Shown here: piece after piece, positions 37,106 to 46,429 of the stretch
Layout of the letters: each line of letters opens with the position of its first letter
Numbering within the stretch: the stretch's first letter is position 1
Position numbers and translations under genes: made by a program
The notes under the pieces: generated by a model
Seen by the model: the letters and a program-made list of their open reading frames with translations, nothing else
The model's database searches: none
Told to the model about the DNA's origin: nothing
Assembly: GCA_018433675.1 (NCBI GenBank)
Contig: JAHDQS010000033.1
Span: forward strand, 62,001 to 126,000
DNA: 64,000 nt
Source: Clostridia bacterium
GTDB lineage: Bacteria; Bacillota; Peptococcia; DRI-13; SM3-B62
Direction of reading: 5' to 3'

Positions 37106-38989
37106 TTATTTCTCCGCCTTTTGCTTCAACACCACAAATGCTAAAGGAGGAACAATCATTTCAAGGGAATAAGGTTGATTGTGCCATGGTATTTTCTCCG
37201 TCTCAAGAATACCTTCGTTCTTCTTGTCCGAGCCCCCATAAATTTCTAAGTCACTGTTAAAAATTTCTTCATAACTTCCTTCTTGCGGTATCCCTATCCG
37301 AAATCCGGCAAAATATTGGGGAGTAAAGTTACAAAGAATAAGGAGCCAATCCTGTTTCTCCTTGCTTTTCCTGATAAAAACAATGATGCTTTGCCGATTG
37401 TTATGACAATCGATCCACTCAAAGCCTTCCCAACCATGGTCAAGCTCCCAGAAGGCTTTCTGGTTAAGATAAAAGTGATTCAAGGCCCTCACGTAATTAT
37501 GAAAAGCGGTATGCATAGGGAAATCCAAAAGTTTCCACTCAAGTCCTTCGTAATAGCGCCACTCAATAAACTGCGCAAATTCCCCTCCCATAAACAAGAG
37601 CTTCTTCCCCGGGTGAGACATCATGTACCCCAAAAACACCCGTAAATTAGCAAACTTTTGCCAGTAATCCCCCGGCATTTTCTCAATCAGCGATTTCTTG
37701 CCGTGTACCACCTCGTCATGGGACATGGGAAGTATGAAATTCTCTGAAAAAGCGTAAAGGAAGGAGAAGGTCAGCAGATTATGATGCCATTGTCTGAACA
37801 GAGAATCGGTTTCCATGTACCGCAACACATCATTCATCCAACCCATATTCCACTTGTAATTGAAGCCTAGTCCTCCCATATCCGTAGGTCTTGTTACCAA
37901 TGGCCATTCTGTCGATTCCTCGGCTACCATCAGGGCATGAGGAAAATATGAAAACACCACCTCGTTCATTTGCTTGATCAGGGAGATCGCTTCCAGATTC
38001 CCATTCCCCCCGTACTTGTTCGGGAACCATTCCCCGGCTTTTTTACCGTAATCGAGATAGAGCATACTGGCGACGGCATCCATCCTCAAGCCGTCGATAT
38101 GATAAAGATCAAACCAGAACACCGCGTTGGAAATTAAAAAGCTTTTGACCTCCGGTCTCCCGTAGTCAAATCTCATCGTTCCCCAACCGTAGAGCTCTTC
38201 GACCTCAAACAATTTACTTCCGTCAAAAAAAGCTAAACCATGTCCATCCTTGCAAAAATGGGCGGGCACCCAATCAAGGATAACCCCGATTCCACGACGG
38301 TGACAGCAATCCACAAAATACATGAAATCGTGAGGTGTTCCATATCTACTGGTCACGGCGAAATATCCGGTGACCTGATAACCCCAGGAACCGTCGTAAG
38401 GATGCTCCGTCACAGGCAGCAGCTGCAAATGGGTATAACCCATCTCGGCGGCATATTCGACCAACTCTTCGGCCAGTTCCCTGTACGTATAAAGGCTTCC
38501 ATCCTCTTTTCCTTTCCATGAGCCAAGGTGCACCTCATAAATGTTCAGCGGCTTCTCATAAACAGACTCCCCGGACCTTTTCTCCATCCAATCCGCGTCT
38601 TGCCACTCATATCCTTCTAACTCAAATACCCTGGAAGCCGACTTCGGTCGACACTCCGCATAAAATGCATAAGGATCCGCCTTGGTCAGTTCATAACCGT
38701 CTGGAGTAAGAACCATGAATTTATAGAGATCGCCGTTTTCGACCCCGGTCACAAAAAGCGTCCACAAGCCGGAATTTTCTACCCTCTGCAAGGAATGGCT
38801 CTCTTTGTTCCAGGCGTTAAAATCGCCAACTACACTGACACTTTTGGCTTGGGGCGCCCATACGGTAAAACGCACTCCATGTTTGCCGTCTTCTTCCCGC
38901 AAATGAGCACCCAAAACACGATAGCTTTTGTATAAGGTGCCCTGGTGGAAGAGATAAACATCATCTAAACCGGGAAAGCTTGAACCCAT
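37106..38989 (-). CDS. glgB: 1,4-alpha-glucan branching enzyme
   Basis: A 627-residue GH13 branching enzyme with an N-terminal CBM48 (VRFTVWAPQAKSVSVVGDFNAW) and catalytic residues Asp (about 304, LRMDAVASML), Glu (about 356, MVAEEST) and Asp (about 424, MSHDEVVHGK). It transfers chains to make alpha-1,6 branches. It is the first gene of the seven-gene glycogen operon. The upstream 80 bases must hold the promoter; no clear box was picked. Confidence 0.96.
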   Translation of the reverse strand: MGSSFPGLDDVYLFHQGTLYKSYRVLGAHLREEDGKHGVRFTVWAPQAKSVSVVGDFNAWNKESHSLQRVENSGLWTLFVTGVENGDLYKFMVLTPDGYELTKADPYAFYAECRPKSASRVFELEGYEWQDADWMEKRSGESVYEKPLNIYEVHLGSWKGKEDGSLYTYRELAEELVEYAAEMGYTHLQLLPVTEHPYDGSWGYQVTGYFAVTSRYGTPHDFMYFVDCCHRRGIGVILDWVPAHFCKDGHGLAFFDGSKLFEVEELYGWGTMRFDYGRPEVKSFLISNAVFWFDLYHIDGLRMDAVASMLYLDYGKKAGEWFPNKYGGNGNLEAISLIKQMNEVVFSYFPHALMVAEESTEWPLVTRPTDMGGLGFNYKWNMGWMNDVLRYMETDSLFRQWHHNLLTFSFLYAFSENFILPMSHDEVVHGKKSLIEKMPGDYWQKFANLRVFLGYMMSHPGKKLLFMGGEFAQFIEWRYYEGLEWKLLDFPMHTAFHNYVRALNHFYLNQKAFWELDHGWEGFEWIDCHNNRQSIIVFIRKSKEKQDWLLILCNFTPQYFAGFRIGIPQEGSYEEIFNSDLEIYGGSDKKNEGILETEKIPWHNQPYSLEMIVPPLAFVVLKQKAEK

Positions 38990-39078
38990 ATTTTCCAGTA
39001 CCGTCCTTTTTTAATTTAACTACCTTATAACCATACCCATATATTTTGCCATTTATCAGCTTTGATTAAACAAAAAAA

Positions 39079-39112
39079 AGACCCCTTTTGGTTCGTTAAT
39101 CCATAGGGGTCT
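39079..39112 (-). terminator. Terminator, copy A
   Basis: AGACCCC and GGGGTCT pair around a 20-base loop, followed by eight T on the minus strand. The stem and loop are identical to copy B at 40551-40584. Confidence 0.85.
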
Positions 39113-39127
39113 TTTTGCCTTTAATGA

Positions 39128-39382
39128 TTATTTAGGCACATCATGAGAAGAATCATTAATCCAGTAAAACTTGTACGCGTGTGATTGCAAATCCGGCGAA
39201 ACACTATACTTGAAAACGCACAATTCGATCCTTTTATTCAAGTACTCTCTGACGTGGGACAAAGCATCCTCAGGGTCGCCGTCACCCGAAGATAAAATAA
39301 GGCTGTCATAATTCTCCTGGTAGGCCAGTTTTACGATCAGCATAGCAATCCCAACATCAACGTCTTTTTGCATTTGCTCGCC
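39128..39382 (-). pseudogene. 3' fragment of a NYN-domain gene
   Basis: The frame encodes 84 residues from GEQMQKDVDVGIAMLIVKLA to the stop, matching the C-terminal half of the intact NYN protein at 40603 with 11 differences by my count. The first half, with the first catalytic Asp and the CPYC pair, is absent. The frame runs a little further upstream to 39430, but those residues overlap the YhcG gene end and match nothing. It keeps an open frame to its stop, so it may be a young relic or a translated fragment. Confidence 0.85.
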
Positions 39383-39395
39383 GGCATTCCCTCTT

Positions 39396-40409
39396 TTATT
39401 CGTTTTCTTCATCAGCGGTGCTTTCGGCAAGATCCGTTAACTCACGTAGTTTGTTTTCCAGTATGCGCTTATCCGGCAAGTGCAATTTATAATCCGCAAT
39501 CATGGCGGGCGACAGGCTACGACTTAATGCGTACTCGACCACCGTCGCATCCTTCTTAGTACAGAGAATAAGCCCCACGCTCGGATTCTCATCGGTTTTT
39601 TTGATATCGCGGTCAAGAGCCTCAAGATAGAATTCCACCTTGCCAAGGTGTTCCGGCTCAAACTCACCAATTTTCAGTTCTATCGCCACAAGGCAATGAA
39701 GTCCGCGATTATAAAACAACAGGTCGATAAAGAAATCACGGGTCCCTACCTGAACGCGGTATTCTTCGCCAACGAAGGTAAAGTCTTTACCAAACTCCAA
39801 AATAAATTCTTTCAGGTTTCCGACAATAGCTGTTCGCAAGTCTTTCTCCTTGTGATATTCAGGTAAATCTAAGAATTCAAGCACATAGCTGTCGCGCAGG
39901 GCGGTCAAACCCTCGCTGCGTTCGGTTATTAGTTTGTTTGTGATTTCCGACATCATTGTGCGTTCATACAGGCCGCTATCCATCTGCCGTTTCAATTCAC
40001 GGAAAGAATAGCGGTTTTTGACCGCCAAAGTAAGATAAAACTCCCGCTCCTCATCCGTCTTACACGACAATATTTGAAGATTGTGCGACCACGTCAGTTC
40101 TCGCAACAATGTTGCGAGTTTTTCGTTGCCGTAATAGGTTTCGTAAAATTGCTTCATTCTCCATATATTGGACGCAGAAAAGCCTTTAATGCCAACATAG
40201 CGGCTCTGTATGAATTCCGAAAATTCCTTGACGACAGACTTGCCCCAACCGCCCTCGGAAACGCAGCGGCTTACATACTCGCCGATGTCCCAGTACATAT
40301 TAATGAGTTCCCGGTTGACAGCGCGAAATGCGCTCTCGCGTGCATTGTCAATAATGGAAATAACCTCATCAAAATTATTAGCGTCGTTCGGGATTAAGCT
40401 GTTGGCCAT
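39396..40409 (-). CDS. YhcG-type (DUF1016) PDDEXK nuclease-domain protein
   Basis: A 337-residue protein with the DUF1016 N-terminal domain (RAVNRELINMYWDIGEYVSR, ATLLRELTWSHNLQIL) and a C-terminal PDDEXK nuclease-like domain at about 215-260 (FFIDLLFYNRGLHCLVAIELK, holding the Asp and ExK). YhcG proteins occur in variable genome regions near restriction and mobile genes; a defence or DNA-processing role is suspected but unproven. I chose the ATG at 40409, seven bases after GGAGG. It is embedded between two copies of a NYN gene end, which marks it as acquired DNA. Confidence 0.9.
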   Translation of the reverse strand: MANSLIPNDANNFDEVISIIDNARESAFRAVNRELINMYWDIGEYVSRCVSEGGWGKSVVKEFSEFIQSRYVGIKGFSASNIWRMKQFYETYYGNEKLATLLRELTWSHNLQILSCKTDEEREFYLTLAVKNRYSFRELKRQMDSGLYERTMMSEITNKLITERSEGLTALRDSYVLEFLDLPEYHKEKDLRTAIVGNLKEFILEFGKDFTFVGEEYRVQVGTRDFFIDLLFYNRGLHCLVAIELKIGEFEPEHLGKVEFYLEALDRDIKKTDENPSVGLILCTKKDATVVEYALSRSLSPAMIADYKLHLPDKRILENKLRELTDLAESTADEENE

Positions 40410-40454
40410 AAGTGTTCCTCCAATTGTGCCGATAATGTTGGCACTTTTCAAATT

Positions 40455-40472
40455 CTCGCAACGCGTTGCGAG
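40455..40472. promoter_or_regulatory. 18-base palindrome upstream of the YhcG gene
   Basis: CTCGCAACGCGTTGCGAG is a perfect palindrome. On the minus strand its TTGCGA can act as a -35 box for CATTAT 18 bases on. A near copy (CTCGCAACA-A-TGTTGCGAG) is inside the gene at 40100-40118. It could be an operator for self-control; this is inference. Confidence 0.45.
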
Positions 40473-40546
40473 TTTTACACGCTCGCTTCCTCAGTTGATC
40501 CGTGACGATCGCAATTGTACTGCTTTACGAATTTGATAGCGGTTCA

Positions 40547-40858
40547 AAAAAGACCCCTTTTGGTTCGTTAATCCATAGGGGTCTTTTTGCCTTTTTCTAC
40601 TCTTATTTTAACACGTCATGAGAAAAATCATTAATCCAATAAATCTTATCCGCATATGATTGCAAGTCCGGCGAAACACCGTACCTAAAAACACACAATT
40701 CAATCCTCTTATTCAGGTACTCTCTGACATGTGATAAGGCATCCTCCAGGTCGCCGTCACCTGAGGATAGAATAAGGTTGTCATAATTCTCCTGGTAGGC
40801 CAGTTTTACGATTAGCGTGGCAATACCTACATCAACACCTTTTTGCATCTGCTCGCCA
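40547..40858. repeat. Direct repeat copy B: terminator plus 3' half of the intact NYN gene
   Basis: Partner of the copy at 39071-39382. Here the sequence is continuous with the 5' half of the NYN gene. Confidence 0.9.
40551..40584 (-). terminator. Terminator, copy B
   Basis: AGACCCC and GGGGTCT arms with a 20-base loop and a T-run on the minus strand, just after the NYN stop. It isolates the NYN transcript from the YhcG gene. Confidence 0.85.
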
Positions 40859-41157
40859 ATGGCTTTAGCGCAATATGGACACCTGAATTCCTGTTCCTTC
40901 AATTTGTATAACTTTACAATAAATTGAGGTCCGTCAGGCCAAGCTGTCTTTAGCCAAGTATTAAACGCATTCTGCGCATCCGAGGGCGGGTTCTTGGTTG
41001 AATTCAGATAATACCCTCTGCTTATTGGCCCATCCTTTTCAAGCTCCTTTCTAAGCTTAAGATAGTCAAAATTATACCCGTTGTTAACCGAACGCTGAGC
41101 GTTGAACAAATAGGCTGCATCTATCAGCCACACGGTTTTCCCTGTTCTCAAGGGCAC
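40603..41157 (-). CDS. NYN/PIN-like domain protein (LabA/DUF88 type)
   Basis: A 184-residue protein with the acidic residues of a NYN ribonuclease fold: VWLIDAAYLFNAQ at about 9-21, VDVGIATLIVKLA at about 107-119 and SSGDGDLEDAL at about 129-139. A CPYC pair at about 92-95 in the middle may bind zinc. Such proteins are single-strand RNA nucleases or their relatives. The GTG at 41157 is five bases after AGGAGG. Its 3' half has a diverged duplicate beyond the YhcG gene. Confidence 0.83.
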   Translation of the reverse strand: MPLRTGKTVWLIDAAYLFNAQRSVNNGYNFDYLKLRKELEKDGPISRGYYLNSTKNPPSDAQNAFNTWLKTAWPDGPQFIVKLYKLKEQEFRCPYCAKAIGEQMQKGVDVGIATLIVKLAYQENYDNLILSSGDGDLEDALSHVREYLNKRIELCVFRYGVSPDLQSYADKIYWINDFSHDVLK

Positions 41158-41322
41158 AACCACCTCCTGTTGTTAGTTGCCTTTTCTTCTCTCTCCCTTC
41201 TTTTTGTTGCTGTTTTTATTATTAAACACCTAACATTTGTGTATATTACCAATTCTAGACTGTACCATAATATTCCTGCAAGGTTATCTATATTTTAATA
41301 ATAATTTAAAATAGTACAAGAA

Positions 41323-41374
41323 ATCTCTCGCCTCAAAGCTATCTACCGCGATAGCTAGGTTAAAAACGAGAGAT
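41323..41374. repeat. Nested two-stem element
   Basis: Outer arms ATCTCTCG/CGAGAGAT enclose inner arms AGCTATC/GATAGCT with asymmetric internal loops, just past the flavodoxin stop. It may be a terminator (weak T-run on the minus strand) or a structured RNA. The remaining roughly 150 bases up to the NYN start are A/T-rich with nothing recognised. Confidence 0.5.
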
Positions 41375-41382
41375 GAATTGCA

Positions 41383-41865
41383 TTATTTGTTTATTTTAAT
41401 TTCTTGGAGCCAGTCCAGAACCTTTTTTTGGTTAATCTCTTTGTCTTCTTTTTTCGTACGAAAGCTTATTTCACTAACAATTTGATTCCCAGTCAACTCT
41501 TTCTTCATTGCCTCTAAAGTCGAACCCTCACCGCCCCTATTAGTACAAAACAGAGCTATTTTTTTCCCTGCTATCCTTTCCTTGGTAAGAAATGTCCTGA
41601 TCGCCGGCGTATAAGTCCAGGCCCAAACCGGAGTTCCAATGATAATTAGGTCATAATCGTTAAAATCAACATCATATGCTTGCAGTTTGGGAGTACTCTT
41701 TTTAACCACCTGACTCCCTCCGGTCATATACTTCAAAGCCCCGGGAGAAATGTCTTTTAAGGGCTTGAGTTCCAGCGTCTCCGCCGTAATTTCCTTGGCC
41801 ATGATTTCGGCTATCTCCCTGGTGTGTCCTTCTAAAGAATAATAAACAATAAGTGTTTTACCCAT
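41383..41865 (-). CDS. Flavodoxin
   Basis: A 160-residue FMN protein. The phosphate loop YSLEGHTREIAE is at about 10-21, then GTPVWAWTYTPAIRTF at about 77-92 and FCTNRGGEGSTL, typical of the flavodoxin_4-like group. It probably carries electrons between enzymes. The ATG at 41865 is seven bases after GGGGTGAG. Its start overlaps the end of the GIY-YIG gene by eight bases, so they share a transcript. Confidence 0.9.
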   Translation of the reverse strand: MGKTLIVYYSLEGHTREIAEIMAKEITAETLELKPLKDISPGALKYMTGGSQVVKKSTPKLQAYDVDFNDYDLIIIGTPVWAWTYTPAIRTFLTKERIAGKKIALFCTNRGGEGSTLEAMKKELTGNQIVSEISFRTKKEDKEINQKKVLDWLQEIKINK

Positions 41866-42109
41866 TCTTATTCTCACCCCATAATTCTTTTTTTGCGCTT
41901 CTCGTCAACTGTTTTATCCGGTATTCTCTTTTCATCGCCTCCCTCTTATCGTCGTATTCCTCAAAATATTTCAGTTTTACAGGACTCCTGGTCCGTGTAT
42001 ACTTGGCGCCCTGTCCCTGGTTATGCTTATTAATTCTTTCCTCAAGATTTACCGTCCATCCAGTATAGTAAGTACCGTCACTGCATTCTAATATATATAC
42101 ATAATACAT
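41858..42109 (-). CDS. GIY-YIG domain protein (YhbQ/UPF0213-like)
   Basis: An 83-residue single-domain GIY-YIG protein: YYVYILECSDGTYYTGWT at the start supplies the two catalytic Tyr motifs, with the Arg in NLEERINKHNQG and Glu in REAMKREYRIK. Small proteins of this kind are putative structure-specific nucleases; a DNA repair role is suspected in relatives. It lies between a methyltransferase and a flavodoxin gene. Confidence 0.92.
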   Translation of the reverse strand: MYYVYILECSDGTYYTGWTVNLEERINKHNQGQGAKYTRTRSPVKLKYFEEYDDKREAMKREYRIKQLTRSAKKELWGENKNG

Positions 42110-42140
42110 TCAACGATCCTATCTCCTTTTACCGATCATA

Positions 42141-42160
42141 TTCAATTCAATTCAATTCAA
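42141..42160. repeat. Pentanucleotide tandem repeat TTCAA x4
   Basis: Four perfect TTCAA units cover the last codons and stop of the methyltransferase gene and run a few bases past it. A one-unit change would shift the frame and alter the C-terminus. Confidence 0.9.
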
Positions 42161-42713
42161 AAATATTATAACTCTGCTCCGGCAAAAAGTCACAACTGTT
42201 AACGAGGGTGTAACCGGTATTTTTCATCGTCCTAAGAATAACTTCTTCCTCTACGTAATGCCCCCACAGGGTAATGAAGTTTAACCCAGTACGTCCTTTG
42301 TATTCAATTATTGCAACTTTCCCCTTGGGTCTTAAATATCTTTTCATATTTTCAAAATAACATGTTCTATCTTCTATATGATGGAGGACATTTCTCAAAA
42401 ATATCAAATCGCAGCTTTGATCCGGTAAATTTAATCCGATGCCGTCGACTTTAACAAGCTCGATATTTGTTATTTGCTTTTTGTGAATATATTCTCCTAC
42501 ATAAGCCAAATATTTTTCATTAATATCCACCGCATACACTTTACCGTCTTGACCAACCATCTCGGCAAAACGCATCGTAAAGCAGCCGCCGCCACACCCA
42601 ATATCCGCAATAACTGCTCCTTTTGAAATTGGAAGTTTCTTAAACATCTCATCAATCTTAAATTTTTGCCTATTTGCCCTTTTGTTTAACATCTCTGCTC
42701 TGTTAAAAATCAT
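42147..42713 (-). CDS. Class I SAM-dependent methyltransferase
   Basis: A 188-residue cytosolic methyltransferase with SAM motif I VIADIGCGGGCFTMRFAE at about 34-51, motif II acidic DINEKYL at about 62, and LIFLRNVLHHIED at about 104-116. The N-terminal RANRQKFKIDEMFK resembles UbiE/Coq5-like enzymes acting on small molecules. The substrate is unknown. Its stop codon is inside a pentanucleotide repeat. It lies 49 bases after fchA and may be read-through from that long operon. Confidence 0.85.
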   Translation of the reverse strand: MIFNRAEMLNKRANRQKFKIDEMFKKLPISKGAVIADIGCGGGCFTMRFAEMVGQDGKVYAVDINEKYLAYVGEYIHKKQITNIELVKVDGIGLNLPDQSCDLIFLRNVLHHIEDRTCYFENMKRYLRPKGKVAIIEYKGRTGLNFITLWGHYVEEEVILRTMKNTGYTLVNSCDFLPEQSYNIFELN

Positions 42714-42762
42714 TAACAGTCACTCGCCTTTTTCCGGATTATTTTCGTACCTACTTAGACCA

Positions 42763-43389
42763 TTATAACAAAGATTCTTCTACCCTGTGATAAATTCTAT
42801 CTGCTATGGGTACCGCCTCAAGCAATATTGCTTCCCCCTTTGCCTTATACTCTGCAACAAAAGAGCCATCCTTAATACTGCCCAGGTTGATCAAGACATT
42901 CAACCAGGCACCCTGCAGGGCACTTTTTAAGACTAAAGCGCCGACACCCAAATCACTAACGGCATTGGAATTTGACCTGCCAAGAGATTTTTCTAAGAGT
43001 CTCAAAGCCTCAACTGATTTTTCCATCATGGAAAAAGGCACCTTCGTAGCAAATTTCAAAGCTTCCTGCAAGGCCTCCTTCCTCAAAGCCTTCTCTTCTT
43101 CGCTTGTCTTGGGCAGGGCAAAAACAGCCGCTACTTTATTAAAAGCCTCGGTATCACGATCGATCAATTCCGTAAATTCGTTGGCTATTACTGTAGACTC
43201 CTCAAGAATTTCTTTCATTATCTCTTCGTGATCCTGGTACTTTTCCTTGCCCACAGTAAGATTAGCTACCATACAGCCCAGAGCAGTGCCCACAGCCCCG
43301 CACAAGGCGGCGGCTGAACCTCCTCCGGGGGCTGGTTTTTTTGAAGCCATTATTTCAATAAATTTATCAACCTGCATTTCGCTTAGCAT
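42763..43389 (-). CDS. fchA: Formiminotetrahydrofolate cyclodeaminase
   Basis: A 208-residue FTCD_C-domain protein. It releases ammonia from 5-formimino-THF to give 5,10-methenyl-THF. The start region KPAPGGGSAAALCGAVGTAL is the family signature. It lies 13 bases after fhs and serves the formimino group delivered by FtcD. AGGAGG precedes the ATG. Confidence 0.94.
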   Translation of the reverse strand: MLSEMQVDKFIEIMASKKPAPGGGSAAALCGAVGTALGCMVANLTVGKEKYQDHEEIMKEILEESTVIANEFTELIDRDTEAFNKVAAVFALPKTSEEEKALRKEALQEALKFATKVPFSMMEKSVEALRLLEKSLGRSNSNAVSDLGVGALVLKSALQGAWLNVLINLGSIKDGSFVAEYKAKGEAILLEAVPIADRIYHRVEESLL

Positions 43390-43402
43390 CTTTTTATTCC
43401 TC

Positions 43403-45073
43403 CTAAAAAAGTCCGGTTATGATCCCTTCTTCATTAACATCAATTTTTTCAGCGGCGGGAACCTTGGGTAAACCGGGTAATGTCATAATGTTTCCGGTAA
43501 TAGCCACCACAAATCCTGCCCCTGCCGATAACCTGACCTGCCTGACAGTAAGTTCAAACCCTTTTGGCGCTCCCAGTAATTTGGCATCGTCAGAAAAAGA
43601 GTACTGCGTCTTAGCCAGACAGACCGGTAATTCCTTATAACCTAAGGCTTCATACTCCGCAATGGCTTTTTCAGCCTCTTTGGCAAAAACAACCGAGGCT
43701 GCCCCGTATACATCCCGGGCTATTATACCAATCTTTTCCTTAATACTCAATGACAACGGATAGACGTATTTGAAATCGTTTTTCTGTTCCGTCAGCCTAA
43801 GGACATTCTCCGCTAACATCAGTCCGCCTTCTCCTCCTTGGGTAAAGACCTCGGAAATTGCTGCCGGCACCTTCATTTTCTTACAACTGTCGAAAACAAG
43901 TTCCAATTCCTTCTTTGTATCGGTAGGAAAACGGTTAATAGCCACCACAACGGGCAATCCATACACCTTGGTAATATTGTAAAGGTGTTTTTCAAGGTTT
44001 TCTTTCCCTTTCTCCAAAGAGACCAAATCTTCTTTTCCCAAATCCTCTTTGGCACATCCTCCATGATGCTTCAAGGCCCGTATGCTAGCCACCAGCACCA
44101 CGGCAGCCGGCTTGATTCCTGCCAACCTGCATTTAATATCTATGAATTTCTCGGCACCTAAATCAGCGCCAAAACCGGCTTCCGTCACTACATAGTCGGC
44201 AAGCTTCATAGCCAGCTTAGTGGCAATAACACTATTACAGCCATGAGCAATGTTGGCAAAAGGACCGCCATGGATGAAGGCCGGTGTTTGCTCTAAGGTT
44301 TGTACCAGGTTAGGATTAAAGGCTTCCTTCAAAAGGGCGGTAAGCGCTCCCTGAGCGTTGAGCTCCCCGGCCGTTACCGGTTTCCCTTGATAAGTGTAAG
44401 CCACTACCACCCTGGCCAGGCGTTCTTTTAAGTCCTTTAAATCCTGGGCCAGACAAAACACCGCCATGATTTCAGAGGCTACGGTGATATCAAATCCATC
44501 TTCCCTAGGCACTCCATTGGTTTTGCCTCCCAATCCGTCCACTAAGGCTCTCAGCTGCCTGTCGTTCATATCCAAAGCCCGGCGCCAAGTAATTCTCCTG
44601 GGGTCGATATTCAGCACATTACCCTGGTAAATGTGATTATCCAGCATAGCAGCCAAAAGGTTATTGGCGGCACCAACAGCATGCAAATCCCCGGTAAAAT
44701 GAAGGTTTATATCCTCCATGGGCACTACTTGGGCGTATCCCCCGCCTGCCGCTCCTCCTTTAATACCAAAAACGGGCCCTAATGAGGGCTCTCTTAACGC
44801 AATAATCGTTTTCTTTCCCAGACGGTTCAAGGCATCTCCCAAACCCACTGTGGTGGTTGTTTTCCCTTCTCCTGCGGGAGTAGGAGTGATCGCTGTAACC
44901 AAAATGACCTTAGCATCTTTTTTATCCTGTCTTTCCTTATACAGCCTGTGGTCTATTTTAGCCTTGTATTTACCATAGTACTCTACATCTTTCTCTTGAA
45001 TCTCCAATCTTGCGGCTACTTCCCCAATAGGTATCTTTTTTGCCTCTTGAGCTATTTGAATATCACTTTTCAT
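43403..45073 (-). CDS. fhs: Formate-tetrahydrofolate ligase
   Basis: A 556-residue enzyme of standard length. The P-loop [18 protein letters not shown] is at about 66-83, with [21 protein letters not shown] following. It interconverts formate, ATP and THF with 10-formyl-THF. Next to ftcD and fchA it can run in the ATP-forming direction, turning the histidine formimino carbon into formate. In acetogens it is the Wood-Ljungdahl entry step; no other genes of that route are in the window. Confidence 0.97.
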   Translation of the reverse strand: MKSDIQIAQEAKKIPIGEVAARLEIQEKDVEYYGKYKAKIDHRLYKERQDKKDAKVILVTAITPTPAGEGKTTTTVGLGDALNRLGKKTIIALREPSLGPVFGIKGGAAGGGYAQVVPMEDINLHFTGDLHAVGAANNLLAAMLDNHIYQGNVLNIDPRRITWRRALDMNDRQLRALVDGLGGKTNGVPREDGFDITVASEIMAVFCLAQDLKDLKERLARVVVAYTYQGKPVTAGELNAQGALTALLKEAFNPNLVQTLEQTPAFIHGGPFANIAHGCNSVIATKLAMKLADYVVTEAGFGADLGAEKFIDIKCRLAGIKPAAVVLVASIRALKHHGGCAKEDLGKEDLVSLEKGKENLEKHLYNITKVYGLPVVVAINRFPTDTKKELELVFDSCKKMKVPAAISEVFTQGGEGGLMLAENVLRLTEQKNDFKYVYPLSLSIKEKIGIIARDVYGAASVVFAKEAEKAIAEYEALGYKELPVCLAKTQYSFSDDAKLLGAPKGFELTVRQVRLSAGAGFVVAITGNIMTLPGLPKVPAAEKIDVNEEGIITGLF

Positions 45074-45114
45074 AATCTCTCTCCTACCGTATTTATGTTT
45101 TTTCTTACCCTGCT

Positions 45115-46374
45115 TTAATTGGAAACAACAACTTTCCCCTTTTTGATGACGGTTTTCACCTGATTAATACCGTAATGATAAAAAATATAGTCCAGATCCG
45201 GAGCATCCCAAATGATGATATCAGCTTGTTTTTCGTTTTCGATACTGCCAATAAACCAGTTCCTGTTAAGTGCCGCCGCCGCATTTAAGGTAACTGCCGT
45301 CAATACCTCCTCCGGCGTCATCCGATATTTCAAGCATGCCAGATTCATGGGCAGCTGTAAGGATAGATTAGGACTGGAACCCGGGTTGAAATCGCTTGCC
45401 ACAGCAACGGGGACACCCAGCTCAATCATCTTTTTTGCCCGGGCGTAGCTCTCGTTAAGGTAGAAAGAAGTAGCCGGCAGCAGCACCGCTATTGTACCTG
45501 CCTTTGCCATGGCTTCCAGCCCTTCGTCCGTGGCCTTGATCAAATGGTCCGCCGAAATGGCTTCTACTTCTGCGGCCAGGGCAGCTCCTCCCAGAGGGGT
45601 AATTTCATCAGCATGGATTTTGGGAACAAGACCGTATCTTTTCCCTTCCTCCAGAATTGTACGTGATTCCTCCAAATCAAACACACTGTCTTCGCAAAAG
45701 ACATCACAGAATTCTGCCAGTTTGTACTCCTTTACCTGCGGCAGCATTTCTTCGCAAATAAGCTTTATGTATTCCTTTTTATTGCCTTTATATTCTTGCG
45801 GTACGGCATGAGCCCCCAGAAAAGTGCTGACCAAGTCGACAGGATGTCTTTTTAATTGCAATTCCCTTACTGCTTTCATCTGCTTTATTTCACTGTCTGT
45901 ATCCAGCCCATATCCGCTTTTTGCTTCACAGGTGGTCGTTCCGTGCCTAAGCATCTTATCAAGAATCCCTTCGGCCTTCTTTAGCAACTCTTCGTAGGAA
46001 GCAAGGCGAGTGCTTTGCACTGTACTCAAGATTCCCCCACCCCGGCGCAGTATCTCCAGATAGCTTACTCCTCTTAGCTTCTGGGCTAACTCCTTTTGCC
46101 GCCAGCCTCCAAACACAAGATGGGTATGAGCATCTACCAAACCGGGGGTAACAAGTTTGCCTCCGGCATCTACTATCTCTGTCTTTTCGTCCGTCTCGAC
46201 ATCGGCAAGCTCATTTTTCGTGCCCACCGCACTTATTATGCCGTCTGTTACGGCTATAAAAGCATCATACAAAACGGTCGGCTTTCCCTGCTCCTCACCT
46301 TTTTTCGCCTGATTTCCTGTGGGAGTGACCAGCATCCCAATATTTTTGATTACTACATCCGCCTTTTTTTTCAT
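45115..46374 (-). CDS. hutI: Imidazolonepropionase
   Basis: A 419-residue amidohydrolase that opens 4-imidazolone-5-propionate to N-formimino-L-glutamate. Metal ligands are seen in [11 protein letters not shown] (about 77-87) and [11 protein letters not shown], and in [12 protein letters not shown]. The start is one of two adjacent ATGs at 46377/46374 after GAGGTG; a GTG at 46383 is less likely. It lies in the middle of the hut/folate block. Confidence 0.96.
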   Translation of the reverse strand: MKKKADVVIKNIGMLVTPTGNQAKKGEEQGKPTVLYDAFIAVTDGIISAVGTKNELADVETDEKTEIVDAGGKLVTPGLVDAHTHLVFGGWRQKELAQKLRGVSYLEILRRGGGILSTVQSTRLASYEELLKKAEGILDKMLRHGTTTCEAKSGYGLDTDSEIKQMKAVRELQLKRHPVDLVSTFLGAHAVPQEYKGNKKEYIKLICEEMLPQVKEYKLAEFCDVFCEDSVFDLEESRTILEEGKRYGLVPKIHADEITPLGGAALAAEVEAISADHLIKATDEGLEAMAKAGTIAVLLPATSFYLNESYARAKKMIELGVPVAVASDFNPGSSPNLSLQLPMNLACLKYRMTPEEVLTAVTLNAAAALNRNWFIGSIENEKQADIIIWDAPDLDYIFYHYGINQVKTVIKKGKVVVSN

Positions 46375-46429
46375 CATCTTCACCTCGTTACCTTCACCTT
46401 GTTACTGATTCAAATCTACCCGCAAAGGG

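Larger units (their letters stand above)
39071..39382. repeat. Direct repeat copy A: terminator plus 3' half of the NYN gene
   Basis: About 310 bases match copy B at 40547-40858, including the terminator. Similarity stops abruptly after TGCTCGCC on the side facing the YhcG gene. The copies differ at many scattered positions, so the duplication is not recent or the two came from different strains. Confidence 0.9.

Noticed and set aside
39071-41157. Insertion sequence or integron cassette around the YhcG gene
   Set aside because: No transposase, integrase, terminal inverted repeats or attC-like site could be found; only the duplicated gene end is supported.
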